Assembly: GCF_028476545.1 (NCBI RefSeq)
Contig: NW_026731892.1
Coordinates: 638,501 to 702,500 of the forward strand
DNA length: 64,000 bases
Reading direction: 5' to 3'
DNA from: Physella acuta
Lineage: Eukaryota; Mollusca; Gastropoda; Physidae
In this document: piece by piece, positions 12,382-24,300 of the stretch
How positions within the stretch are numbered: the stretch's first letter is position 1
Layout of the letters: every line of letters starts with the position of its first letter
Program-made: the position numbers and the translations under genes
The notes under the pieces: model-generated
What the model was told of the DNA's origin: nothing
What the model saw: the letters and a program-made list of their open reading frames with translations, nothing else
Databases searched by the model: none

Positions 12382-15300
12382 GTAAGGACAACCCCTTTTA
12401 TATCACACTGTATACATCACACTATACATCAGATGGTCCTCATGTAAGGACAACCCCTTTTATATCACACACTATACATCAGCTGGTCCTGTTGTAAGGA
12501 CAACCCCTTTTATATCACACACTATACATCAGATGGTCCTGTTGTAAGGACAAACCCTTTTATATCACACACTATACATCAGATGGTACTCATGTAAGGA
12601 CAACCCCTTTTATATCACACACTATACATCAGCTGGTCCTCATGTAAGGACAACCCCTTTTATATCACACTGTATACATCAGCTGGTCCTGTTGTAAGGA
12701 CAACCCCTTTTATATCACACACTATACATCAGATGGTACTGCTGTATGGACAACCCCTTTTATATCACACACTATACATCAGCTGGTTCTGTACAACCCC
12801 TTTTATATCACACACTATACATCAGCTGGTCCTGTTGTAAGGACAACCCCTTTTATATCACTCACTATACATCAGCTGGTACTGCTGTAAGGACAACCCC
12901 TTTCATATCACTCACTATACATCAGATGGTCCTGATGTAAGGACAACCCCTTTTATATCACACATTATACATCAGCAGGTCCTGAAACATGGACAACCAA
13001 TGATATTTAAAAAGTGTTCATGTGTTTATGTCCCCTTAAGTTGTCAAACTTCTGACATTGTCTGTGTACAGGTGGATGTGTCCTGGAATTTGGAAAGTTT
13101 TCATGTGTTCATGTCCCCTAAACTTATCAGTCTTCTTACACAACTGCTCGGCACTACAGGTAAGTTCTTGTGGAAATATGTTTTACCAGTTGTTGCTAGC
13201 AATAGTGTAACCATTTAGTTGTGCCTAGACATAATAAGAAATTAAACGTTAACCTATTGTAATTATATGTTAAATGTGCAGCAACAGCCCATACACTGAT
13301 TCATATCATTGTTTCATAACACATTGTCACCAATGCTGACCTTCTTCTACCTGTTAGGTCACAAGAAAGCACCAAAGCCTGTTCCCATGACCTCTGAAGA
13401 CTTTTTGGTTTGTGACAGACTTAGAGAAGCAGATGATTCCATACACAGAAACAGTGCCTTTGACAGCATCCCTGACCTCACTATAGAAAAACATCTGGAG
13501 ATGATGCGAGGAGGTATTGGATTCTGTTTTAATTTTTTTAAGCAATTGAAAAAAAATAAAATCAAGAATTGTTTTTTGTATGTTAGTTAATTGAATTATT
13601 TGTTATTCCTTCTATTTTATTTATAAGAAAATTGTACTAAGCGCACATTTGCTTTCAGAGAGTGTTTTCTCAGAAGACATGTTCTTCTCCGCATATCCAT
13701 CAGCTAGTAAGAGCTCAGCTTGTATAGATATTGGTGATAGTTCCTCAGTGAGTACATTCACTGCAGACTCTACATATAGCACCACAAATGGTGAGTAAGA
13801 CATTGGTGATAGTTCCTCAGCACCACATATCAGCAAAGTTGGAGCTGTTTTAAATGAGTCCATGTTTAAAAATATATTAAATTCTGGTTCAGGTTTTTAA
13901 ATTTCTTTATCAACTTAAAATTCAACGTGTTCACTTTGACATATTGTACTTCATTGACATTTTATTAAATTGTAAACCAATTTTTTTTTCTATTTCAGTC
14001 AGTGACTATTCCCATGCAAAAAAAAGCAAATGTAAGTTCTTTAAATTTGATTGAGCTGTTTAGTCATTTTATTTGAGAAACTCATTCTAAAATATTTACT
14101 CTGTACAGTTGGTTAGCTAGCGTGTAAATTACCTACCTCATTTTTAAAAGCCCTTTTGTAACATTTATATTATGTGATCCTCCCCCCTCAGCTACAGAAA
14201 GAAGCAACAGCAGGGGCTGGGACGACCACTCCGTAGAGACCCAGAACATCAGTCTAACCCTGCCCTTCTTTACTGTCACTCTCCTGCTGGAAGATCCAGA
14301 ACCATGTCCAGTCGTCTCTATGGCATCTTTTTCATCCCCCCCGGCAACTAGCGTCACCAGCCTGTCTTCCTCGTTCCCACCTAAATCTGGCGTTCCTAAA
14401 GGAGACAAGTCTTTCACTCCATCCAGCCTGCCCAAGTCTTTCATCACCAGCCAGTTCCACCCACGGCCTGACCCTGCAGCTAGTCTCAGCTATTCACAGT
14501 CATCTTTCAAGACTGCGTGTACACATTATGACAGTGATGACGATGATGACGAGGAGTTTCATGACAGCGGTGAGTTTTTCACCTCCTCTGTGGACGCACC
14601 AACACCCAAGCTAAGCCGTGGTAGGGCCCAGTGTCCAGCATCAAAGGAAGATGTCCCCAAGAATCACCTTCAAAAGGTTGCCAAAGATTTATTTGATGGG
14701 ATGTCAAAGCTAGACTCTAGGGTATCACTGCACAAACTGAGAGACAGTGTTGCTTCCATTTTACCCTTGGATCATCTTGGGTAAGCTTTTTTATTGTTCA
14801 TAAATTACACATTAATTTTAAGGGTTAGCTTGTCGCCCCTCCTGGGACATAGGGGCTGTCTTTTTAAAAATCCTTTGTTCCTTCTTCATTTTTACTTTCT
14901 CGTATATACGAAGTATAGAGAAAGTCTTGTAATCTTGCAAAAAAAAAAATCGAGATTTTTACAAATCTCGACGTTTTACATCTCACTGATACGGAAAAAC
15001 ATAATTTTGCAATCTTGTCCGTATGTCTGTGTGTCTGTCTGTGTGTGTGTGTGTAAACACGATAACTTGAGTACCGTTACAGCTAGGTTGATGAAATTTC
15101 ATATATAAGTATTTTATCAAAATCGTAGATCCGTATCAACTTTTGAGCGATTTTCCGATAACCGGAAGTGGTAATTTTCCTACTTTGAAATTTTCAAAAG
15201 CCTATAACTTGAGTACTATTTCAGATAGATAAACGAAATTTCACATGTAAGTAAAAGATCTAATTCTCTACCTTCTGTTAAATTTTGAGTCATTTCCGTT

Positions 15301-18300
15301 GACCGGAAGTAGTAATTTACGCTACTTCCGATTTCTCAAAAAACTAATGTAAATTTTTAAAGTACTAATAATATTGAGCACTATTATGCACTTTTTTATT
15401 TAGCGTTCACTTGGTGTGCAATTCTTTTGTCTACGAGATTTCATTCTATTTTTAAAACTTTAAGTATTTAAAATGGATTAAAAATCATGTCTATAGCCCG
15501 AGTTCCCATCCCCAGTTATTTTTTATAAAAATATTCAAGAAAGTTTAGGGGAGATCACTCCCGGTTTATTGTTCCATGTATTGTTATGAAATCAATTTTT
15601 GTTTTAAAATCCTTTGTTTCTTCTTCATTTCAGTCTTCTGGCCAAACCAGTCCATGCAAGTTTGGTCCAAGAAAAAAAATCTTCAGAAAGCAAGCACAGG
15701 GTGAAAGTCACTTTTGGGAAACTTGAAGTGATAGAATGTTTATTTGACTGTGTCAGTAAACCCAGTGACTTTGCTAAAACTGCTCTACCAAAACTGCCCC
15801 AATATTCTGTGGTAAGTTCTTTTTTTTTCATCATTAATTGTTAATTCAATAATTTTAGGATATTTGTATTATCTTTATGTGTTCCCCATTGGTAAAAAAA
15901 AATTTGCATGCTTCAGTTGTACTTTATGTTCAGAAAGTTTTTTTTTTTAAATTTAATTATACAAAAATAAGCTGAATAAACCTCTTTGTAACATATTACT
16001 TTAAAAACTTCTTAAATCTAAATTAAAAAAAAAAAAAAATGAAATTAATTATTTACGATTAATTATATTGAATATTTTAAACATGATTCTTACTTTAGTA
16101 ACTCTTTACATATTTCATAAATATGTATAATACAAGTTATCATTTAATCATGTAAAAATACCATATGCCTTATAAGCTGATGGTTTTTATTTATTTTAAA
16201 AACTTTTTATTGAAATCCTATAACAGATTTATGATGAAAAACGTTGTTCAACACAATGTATATAGGTCTCTCTCTCTCTCTATATATATATATACCTAAT
16301 GTAAATTATGTATTTTTCGAGCCTTGTTCCTTGGTTCTTTATCTCAAAATCTTTTGATAACAAAATAAATGTGTGAGATAGTTTTTCACTCTCTTTAGAA
16401 TGGTAACATGTTCCCCAAAGCAACTTTTGTTTCACATGCCTAGAGCAGTGAGCTGTGTAGGCTGCCTTACACTTATACAGGGGACAATATTTCTGTAGAA
16501 ATATATTAAGGATTTGGGAGAAGGGTAAACAGTTTCTGTAAAATGTATCGTTTTAACACTTGGTAATTGTAAGTTTCTACTATTGAAGTTAAAACACACA
16601 GAAAATTAGACTATTCAAAACTTAAGGTTTTGGTATTTCTTTGTTATTAATTGATTTCATTTTACAGTTTAGGCTTTGGTTTTTAAAAAGTCATTTTTTT
16701 ATTGAAAAAGGAATAACACAAACAACTGTTCTAAAATAATTATTTTAATATGTCATACAATTTATAAATGTTTCTCTTAAAACTTAAAAAGTATAAAATG
16801 GGGATAACCTAGAATAATTCTGAGAAAATTTTTTGTTCTGACTGCTAATTATGCATCTTATAAGTGAAATAAAAAAATAACCTAGTCTAGTTTCACTAGG
16901 AATTTAAAGAGAAATAGTTTTGAAAAAGAGAAACTACTATTCTTAAAAGTTTATTCATTGATTCAGATTTTCCCTTAAAAACTTTTTGTATGTATGAGGT
17001 ATAAAAAATAACAAAAACATTTTTAAAATTCTACTTTGGTTAAGGCATATTATAAAAATGAATCTCTAATTTCATGAGAATTGCATAATTGTATTTATTG
17101 CAGAAGGTTTTAAATAAAAATGTTATAAATAGCAGATGATATGAGATAAATAGAAAACTTTGTAAAGATTGAATACCTGAATAAATATGCATAAAATTTC
17201 TTTTAAAATTGTCACAACAAAATAACCAACTTACAGATATTTGATACATTTGGAAAGTCTACAAAAACATGGCATAAATGCATTTATTTCATGGAATGTT
17301 GACTAAACTAAGTCGTATGTTACATCTGGAATGTTTTGAAGTATGACTTGTAAAAAAAGATCTTTGTACAATAATTTAACCAGTTCTGGGATATGTACAT
17401 CCAACTACTACAATAGTTTCATAAATCGAGGCACACATTTAAAAAACATTCTGTAAATAACAAAAATTAGTTATAACTATCGTTATGACTTCTAAAAATA
17501 AGTTTTGCATTGACACTTAGGCCACTTAAAGCGTATAATTACAATTTAAATGAAGGCACGAATGTATTCATTGGACTTTTAAAATTTGTTTGCAAATGTT
17601 AAAATCTATATTTCTTTACCTTCTGAATTGATAAATCCTATAAAATATCCAAAATGTTTTTTTTTATTAGGAGCAAACAGGCAGGCCCAATTTATTCATT
17701 AATTCATTCAGCAGTTTTATTTACAATTTAAAATATTTACAAGATTTTTAGTTGTATTAGAATTAAGTCAGATCTTTGCTAAATTTGATTAAGTATATAT
17801 ATAGCACACTATTGAACATGGTTGACACTTGTTATTCACTGGACATGATGTGAACTAGTTTAAACCTTTCCTTTTAAACTCAGAGCCTACTTGTATTTTT
17901 GAGCATCATATGTATAAATAGATATCTAAAACAAATGAACAGTATTCATCATTATTTCTTTAACAATGGAATGTAGGCAACACGTCAAAACGTCAAAACG
18001 TGTCCCAGCATGTTTTCTCCATCTTTTGATAGTCTGTTTAACAGAAACAAATAAGTAATAGTTCAGCCTTTTGGTCAGTTTTTAGAGATTGCATATTTTT
18101 TTGGCCTTTGGCTTGGACATCAGGCACCTGAGGTCTACAGATGTTTAATAAGCTGGTGGGGGGGGGGGACAAGGCCCTCCTATACACCTGTTTAAACACA
18201 GTGCTACAGTAGTGGCCCAAGTCATTCTGACAACTGTTGTGTACATTTCTTCGCGTGACTCCATCTTGTGTAATATTTTCTTATCTGACGTAGCCTGCAG

Positions 18301-21300
18301 GAAGTAACCCAGTCACTGATCACAGATCTACATCTACACTGTAACTTCTCTGGACGTGCTAAGTCGTGGCTTTGTATCGTCATGCTGGAAGCCCATGTTG
18401 TCCACGCCCTGTATGTGTAGACTTGGTGAAGCTGGGCCCGTCTGCCCCTTGGGTCTATTTAATTCTATGTATGATGGCGGCCGTGCGCCAGGGGCACTTT
18501 TTTTGTTGTTGAGGTCGTTTTGCTTCAGCTTCTCTGGCGACCGTGGGCCCGTGTCTATCTCATTATAGTGGTCCCCCTTGAAGCCCATGTTGTAGTAGGC
18601 CTCGGGCTTGGCCCTGGGTGGCTCGGGCAAGACGCCGCGGCGGTCGTTCTCGTAGAAAGACTGGTTGGAGGACGAGGTGCTGCCGTGTTTGGCGCTGCTG
18701 TCCGAGTACAAGATCTGGGCTCGGCCCACCCGCCCGCCGGTCTGACCATCGCTGATAGCCACCACCTTCATCCCTTCCTTGTGTTCTGGTTCGCCCTCAC
18801 GCTTCTTGCCCCTGACGAACGTGTGAGTCTCTCGGCCCATGGACGGCAACTCTGACTTCGAGAATATTCGAGGCTGTTCGGGGTGGGAGGGTGCCTCGGC
18901 TTTTTTGGGCACTTTGCGGATGAAGACTAAAACAACGATGGCTATAATAATGGCCAGTAAGATGACCCCACCAATGACGGCGCCTACTATGATGCCGACC
19001 TCCTGTGAAGTTAGTCCGTTTTGTTGGCCGGCAGCGCCCGTCGTGTCCTGTAACGTTTTAATGTTATCACATTCAACGATAGTGTGCCGCTTGAGGAAGA
19101 CGGCGTACACACACACATGGTGGACCGTGTTGGGCGTGAGGTTGGTGAAGACATAGGGCTGGCTGTTGGAACGGTTCACATTGGTCACAGCACCGGACTC
19201 TGACTCTAGTTGGAGCATGTAGTTGAGCAGATCTTTGTTGTCCGACAAAGTCCAATTCAGTGTGATGTTTCTCTCACCCGCCCCCAGCCGTATGGTCAGC
19301 GTGGGCGTCAGATAGTTATCAGTACACGCCGGCTCTGTGTAGGGACCAGGACAAAAGTCTGTCAGGGTTTTGTTGGAGAGCGGCATGTTGTCTGCACATT
19401 TCGCCGCGGTGGGAAATACGATTGTGTTATTCTTGAGTCGCTCCCACAACCACCGTATGGCGCAGTTACACTGTAGCGGCGAGTCTAGGATGATGTTCAG
19501 TGGAAAACTTGTGTAGCCATTGAACAAACAAGACGGCAGAGTGGTGATGGGGTTGCCGGCAATGTTTAAAACTTTGAGCGAGTTTCGTGGACCAACAAGC
19601 ATGTCGGGGGTCAGTGAGGATATTCTGTTAGAGCTTATGTCCAGCTGAATTAGTGCGGCCAGTTCCTCCAATGCAAAGCTTGGTATAGTGCTGAGTTTTG
19701 TTGCTGAGAGGCTGAGAACAGTCAGCTGTGTGAGGTCAGTAATAGCTGACCACAGCGTGTCCGGGTTGACGGTTTGACCGGACAGGTACAACTCCTTTAA
19801 TGTAGAAGACAAGTTACTTAAGTGTGGAACGGTTAAAATTTCTTGAGTTCCTATGTCTTGTTTGGAAAGATCTAAAACTTGAAGCGTTGTTATCCCATCA
19901 AAAGCATTCACGTGAATGGAATGAATCTGGTTCATTGAAAGATTCAAAGTCTGTAGTGTGGTAGCTATAGCTGCAACACTTTTGGCGCCAAGAGTTGAGA
20001 TTTTGTTGTTGTTTAAATACAGCTTGAGAGATTGTTGGTTACCTAGCTGAGACAAGTTGGGCAGTGTTTGGAGGTTTTCATTGTGCGACATGTCCAACTC
20101 TTTGAGCACAGTTAAATCTTTTAGCCCTGCCAGTGTCAGACTATTAGACGGAATCAGAGTATTACCAGACAGGTTTAGTTTGATCAGAGTGTCGCCAATG
20201 CCCTTAAAGCAATCGTTATCTAAAGTGTGTATAAAATTATAACTTAAGTCTATCTCCTGTATGGCGGCAAGGTTCGCAAATGCTGATTGAGTTACCTTGC
20301 CTACATTGTGACAGTTTGAGAAAGTTAACTTTTTTAATTTGGATAAAGCTGGCGAGTGGAGCACGTCAACGGGGAGACCTACAATATTCTGGTTGCTGAT
20401 AATCAGATTTAACAACTCAGTTGGCCCATGGAATGGGTCGTCATCAATAGATGTTAGACCCCAGTTATCGAGTGTAAGATATTTTAATTTGGGAAAAGAC
20501 ACAAAGTAACTATCTGTGTTTAGTAAATGTAATATCCCATAATTCCTCAGTACAAGTTCCTCCAAGTTGACTAGCACCTTTAGGGCATCTATTGGTACTA
20601 CTGATGTTTTGTTTCCATCCAAATACAATATTGTCAAGTCTACAACCAATCCTTGAAATGCATTCGAATGGACACTGCCTATAGGGTTTCCTCTTAAATC
20701 TATCCCTTTGATCCTGAGTCCATGAAAAGCATCGGATCCCAACGCGGTGAAGCTGTTGTTGTTGAGTCGCATCTCCTGTATCAAGGTCGTGAAGGGCGCG
20801 GTCAGACTGGGCAGGGCGGTCAGTCCTCTGCTAGAGCAGTCCACAACCGGACCCTCATAGCACTGGCACCGTGGAAACACATCACTGCAGTCCTGCGAGT
20901 TGACCACTGTGACGGGCGAGAGCAGGACCACAACACAGAGCAGGCTGATACACGTGCTTGACGCCATCTTGATCCGTTCGCTGAAATTTATGAGGGACAT
21001 TTTAAAACTTGACTTTAAAATATTACTCTAGTTTTCACTATACTCAAACGAGTACTTTCTTTAGACATTTCAATTCGATTCATTGATGCCTGAACCGATA
21101 CAATCAAGTGGAAAAGTTCTCGATATCTAAATTGAAGTTCTAATACAAAAACTGACGTGTTTACTTATCCCATACAGTTATTTAACATTACTATAGACCA
21201 GCACCCCTTATATTATAGGCCTATTACATTTCTAGATCTAAAACAAAATGATATACAACACCTTGGCGTTGTCACGAGAGACCCGTTCTTTTCTCTTTAG

Positions 21301-24300
21301 AAATTAGAACATGCATTCATTGAAGGCTGTTACGGTAGTATCACTAATCAGAGGCGGCTTGCTGGTGTTTTTAAAATAATTATAGTTCAAAGATTAAAAC
21401 GAATACAGTTGTACATCAAATGGGTGTGGTAGGGTCAGATCTCATGTGTCATTCACAGAACACACACGTGTACAATCAGCTAGTACTAACATCAAAAACA
21501 GCTGTTCAAGTTTTTATACTTCAATTCACTGTGACCTTATTATGTATTCTTCACTTTATCGGAAACATTTTCCGGCTAGTTTTACTTCCATTAAAGCATT
21601 TCCCCCGCCCCCTGTATGATAATTTGTTAAAACATTACATCAACACTCGCGGCCTTTAAGCAATTAGAAAGACTTTATCGGCTGGCGGTTTGCTTGGGTT
21701 TTTTTAACACACTATGGGCTCGTGACCAGATATGGAATGATTAGAATCTAGCACTAATTCAATATGTAGCACATGTTGGATACACTGGATGTAACAAATG
21801 TGGTAGCACTGGATGTAACAAGTGTGGCAGCACTGGATGTAACAAGTGTGGTAGCACTGGGTGTAACAAGTGTGGTAGCACTGGGTGTTGTGGTAGCACT
21901 GGATGTAACAAGTGTGGTAGCACTGGATGTAACAAGTGTGGTAGCACTGGGTGTAACAAGTGTGGTAGCACTGGATGTAACAAGTCTGGTAGCACTGGGT
22001 GTAACAAGTGTGGTAGCACTGGGTGTTGTGGTAGCACTGGATGTAACAAGTGTGGTAGCACTGGGTGTTGTGGTAGCACTGGATGTAACAAGTGTGGTAG
22101 CACTGGATGTAACAAGTGTGGTAGCACTGGGTGTTGTGGTAGCACTGGGTGTAACAAGTGTGGTAGCACTGGATGTACTAAGTGTGGTAGCACTGGGTGT
22201 AACAAGTGTGGTAGCACTGGGTGTAACAAGTGTGGTAGCACTGGGTGTAACAAGTCTGGTAGCACTGGATGTAACAAGTGTGGTAGCACTGGGTGTAACA
22301 AGTGTGGTAGCACTGGGTGTAACAAGTGTGGTAGCACTGGGTGTAACAAGTGTGTAACAAGTGTGGTAGCACTGGGTGTAACGAGTGTGGTAGCACTGGA
22401 TGTAACAAGTGTGGTAGCACTGGGTGTAACGAGTGTGGTAGCACTGGATGTACCAAGTGTGGTAGCACTGGGTGTAACAAGTGTGGTAGCACTGGGTGTA
22501 ACAAGTGTGGTAGCACTGGGTGTAACAAGTGTGGTAGCACTGGGTGTAACAAGTGTGGTAGCACTGGGTGTAACAAGTGTGGTAGCACTGGGTGTAACAA
22601 GTGTGGTAGGACTGGGTGTAACAAGTGTGGTAGCACTGGGTGTAACAAGTGTGGTAGCACTGGGTGTAACAAGTGTGTAACAAGTGTGGTAGCACTGGAT
22701 GTAACAAGTGTGGTAGCACTGGGTGTAACAAGTGTGGTAGCACTGGGTGTAACAAGTGTGGTAGCACTGGGTGTAACAAGTGTGGTAGCACTGGGTGTAA
22801 CAAGTGTGGTAGCACTGGGTGTAACAAGTGTGGTAGGACTGGGTGTAACAAGTGTGGTAGCACTGGGTGTAACAAGTGTGGTAGCACTGGGTGTAACAAG
22901 TGTGGTAGGACTGGGTGTAACAAGTGTGGTAGCACTGGGTGTAACAAGTGTGGTAGCACTGGATGTAACAAGTGTGGTAGCACTGGGTGTAACAAGTGTG
23001 GTAGCACTGGGTGTAACAAGTGTGGTAGCACTGGGTGTAACAAGTGTGGTAGCACTGGGTGTTGTGGTAGCACTGGGTGTTGTGGTAGCACTGGATGTAA
23101 CAAGTCTGGTAGCACTGGGTGTTGTGGTAGCACTGGGTGTTGTGGTAGCACTGGATGTAACAAGTGTGGTAGCACTGGGTGTTGTGGTAGCACTGGATGT
23201 AACAAGTGTGGTAGCACTGGGTGTTGTGGTAGCACTGGATGTAACAAGTGTGGTAGCACTGGGTGTTGTGGTAGCACTGGGTGTAACAAGTGTGGTAGCA
23301 CTGGATGTAACAAGTCTGGTAGCACTGGGTGTAACAAGTGTGGTAGCACTGGGTGTTGTGGTAGCACTGGATGTAACAAGTGTGGTAGCACTGGGTGTTG
23401 TGGTAGCACTGGATGTAACAAGTGTGGTAGCACTGGATGTAACAAGTGTGGTAGCACTGGGTGTTGTGGTAGCACTGGGTGTAACAAGTGTGGTAGCACT
23501 GGGTGTAACAAGTGTGGTAGCACTGGGTGTAACAAGTGTGGTAGCACTGGATGTAACAAGTGTGGTAGCACTGGGTGTAACAAGTGTGGTAGCACTGGGT
23601 GTAACAAGTGTGGTAGCACTGGGTGTAACAAGTGTGGTAGCACTGGGTGTAACAAGTGTGGTAGCACTGGGTGTAACAAGTGTGGTAGCACTGGGTGTAA
23701 CAAGTCTGGTAGCACTGGATGTAACAAGTGTGGTAGCACTGGGTGTAACAAGTGTGGTAGCACTGGGTGTAACAAGTGTGGTAGCACTGGGTGTAACAAG
23801 TGTGGTAGCACTGGGTGTAACAAGTGTGGTAGCACTGGGTGTAACAAGTGTGGTAGCACTGGGTGTAACAAGTGTGGTAGCACTGGGTGTAACAAGTGTG
23901 GTAGCACTGGGTGTAACAAGTGTGGTAGCACTGGGTGTAACAAGTCTGGTAGCACTGGATGTAACAAGTGTGGTAGCACTGGGTGTAACAAGTGTGGTAG
24001 CACTGGGTGTAACAAGTGTGGTAGCACTGGGTGTAACAAGTGTGGTAGCACTGGGTGTAACAAGTGTGGTAGCACTGGGTGTAACAAGTGTGGTAGCACT
24101 GGGTGTAACGAGTGTGGTAGCACTGGGTGTAACGAGTGTGGTAGCACTGGATGTAACAAGTGTGGTAGCACTGGGTGTAACAAGTGTGGTAGCACTGGAT
24201 GTAACAAGTGTGGTAGCACTGGGTGTAACAAGTGTGGTAGCACTGGATGTAACAAGTGTGGTAGCACTGGGTGTAACAAGGTAGCACTGGATGTAACAAG

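Noticed and set aside
12169-12447. Separate small gene starting at an ATG in ATG2 exon 5
   Set aside because: The Met is internal to exon 5, and the frame runs past the GTAAGG donor into the array.
14133-14447. 104-codon minus-strand frame over ATG2 exon 10
   Set aside because: Antisense shadow of a coding exon.
18356-21000. Several plus- and minus-strand frames overlapping the LRR gene
   Set aside because: Shadows of the GC-rich LRR coding sequence in other frames.
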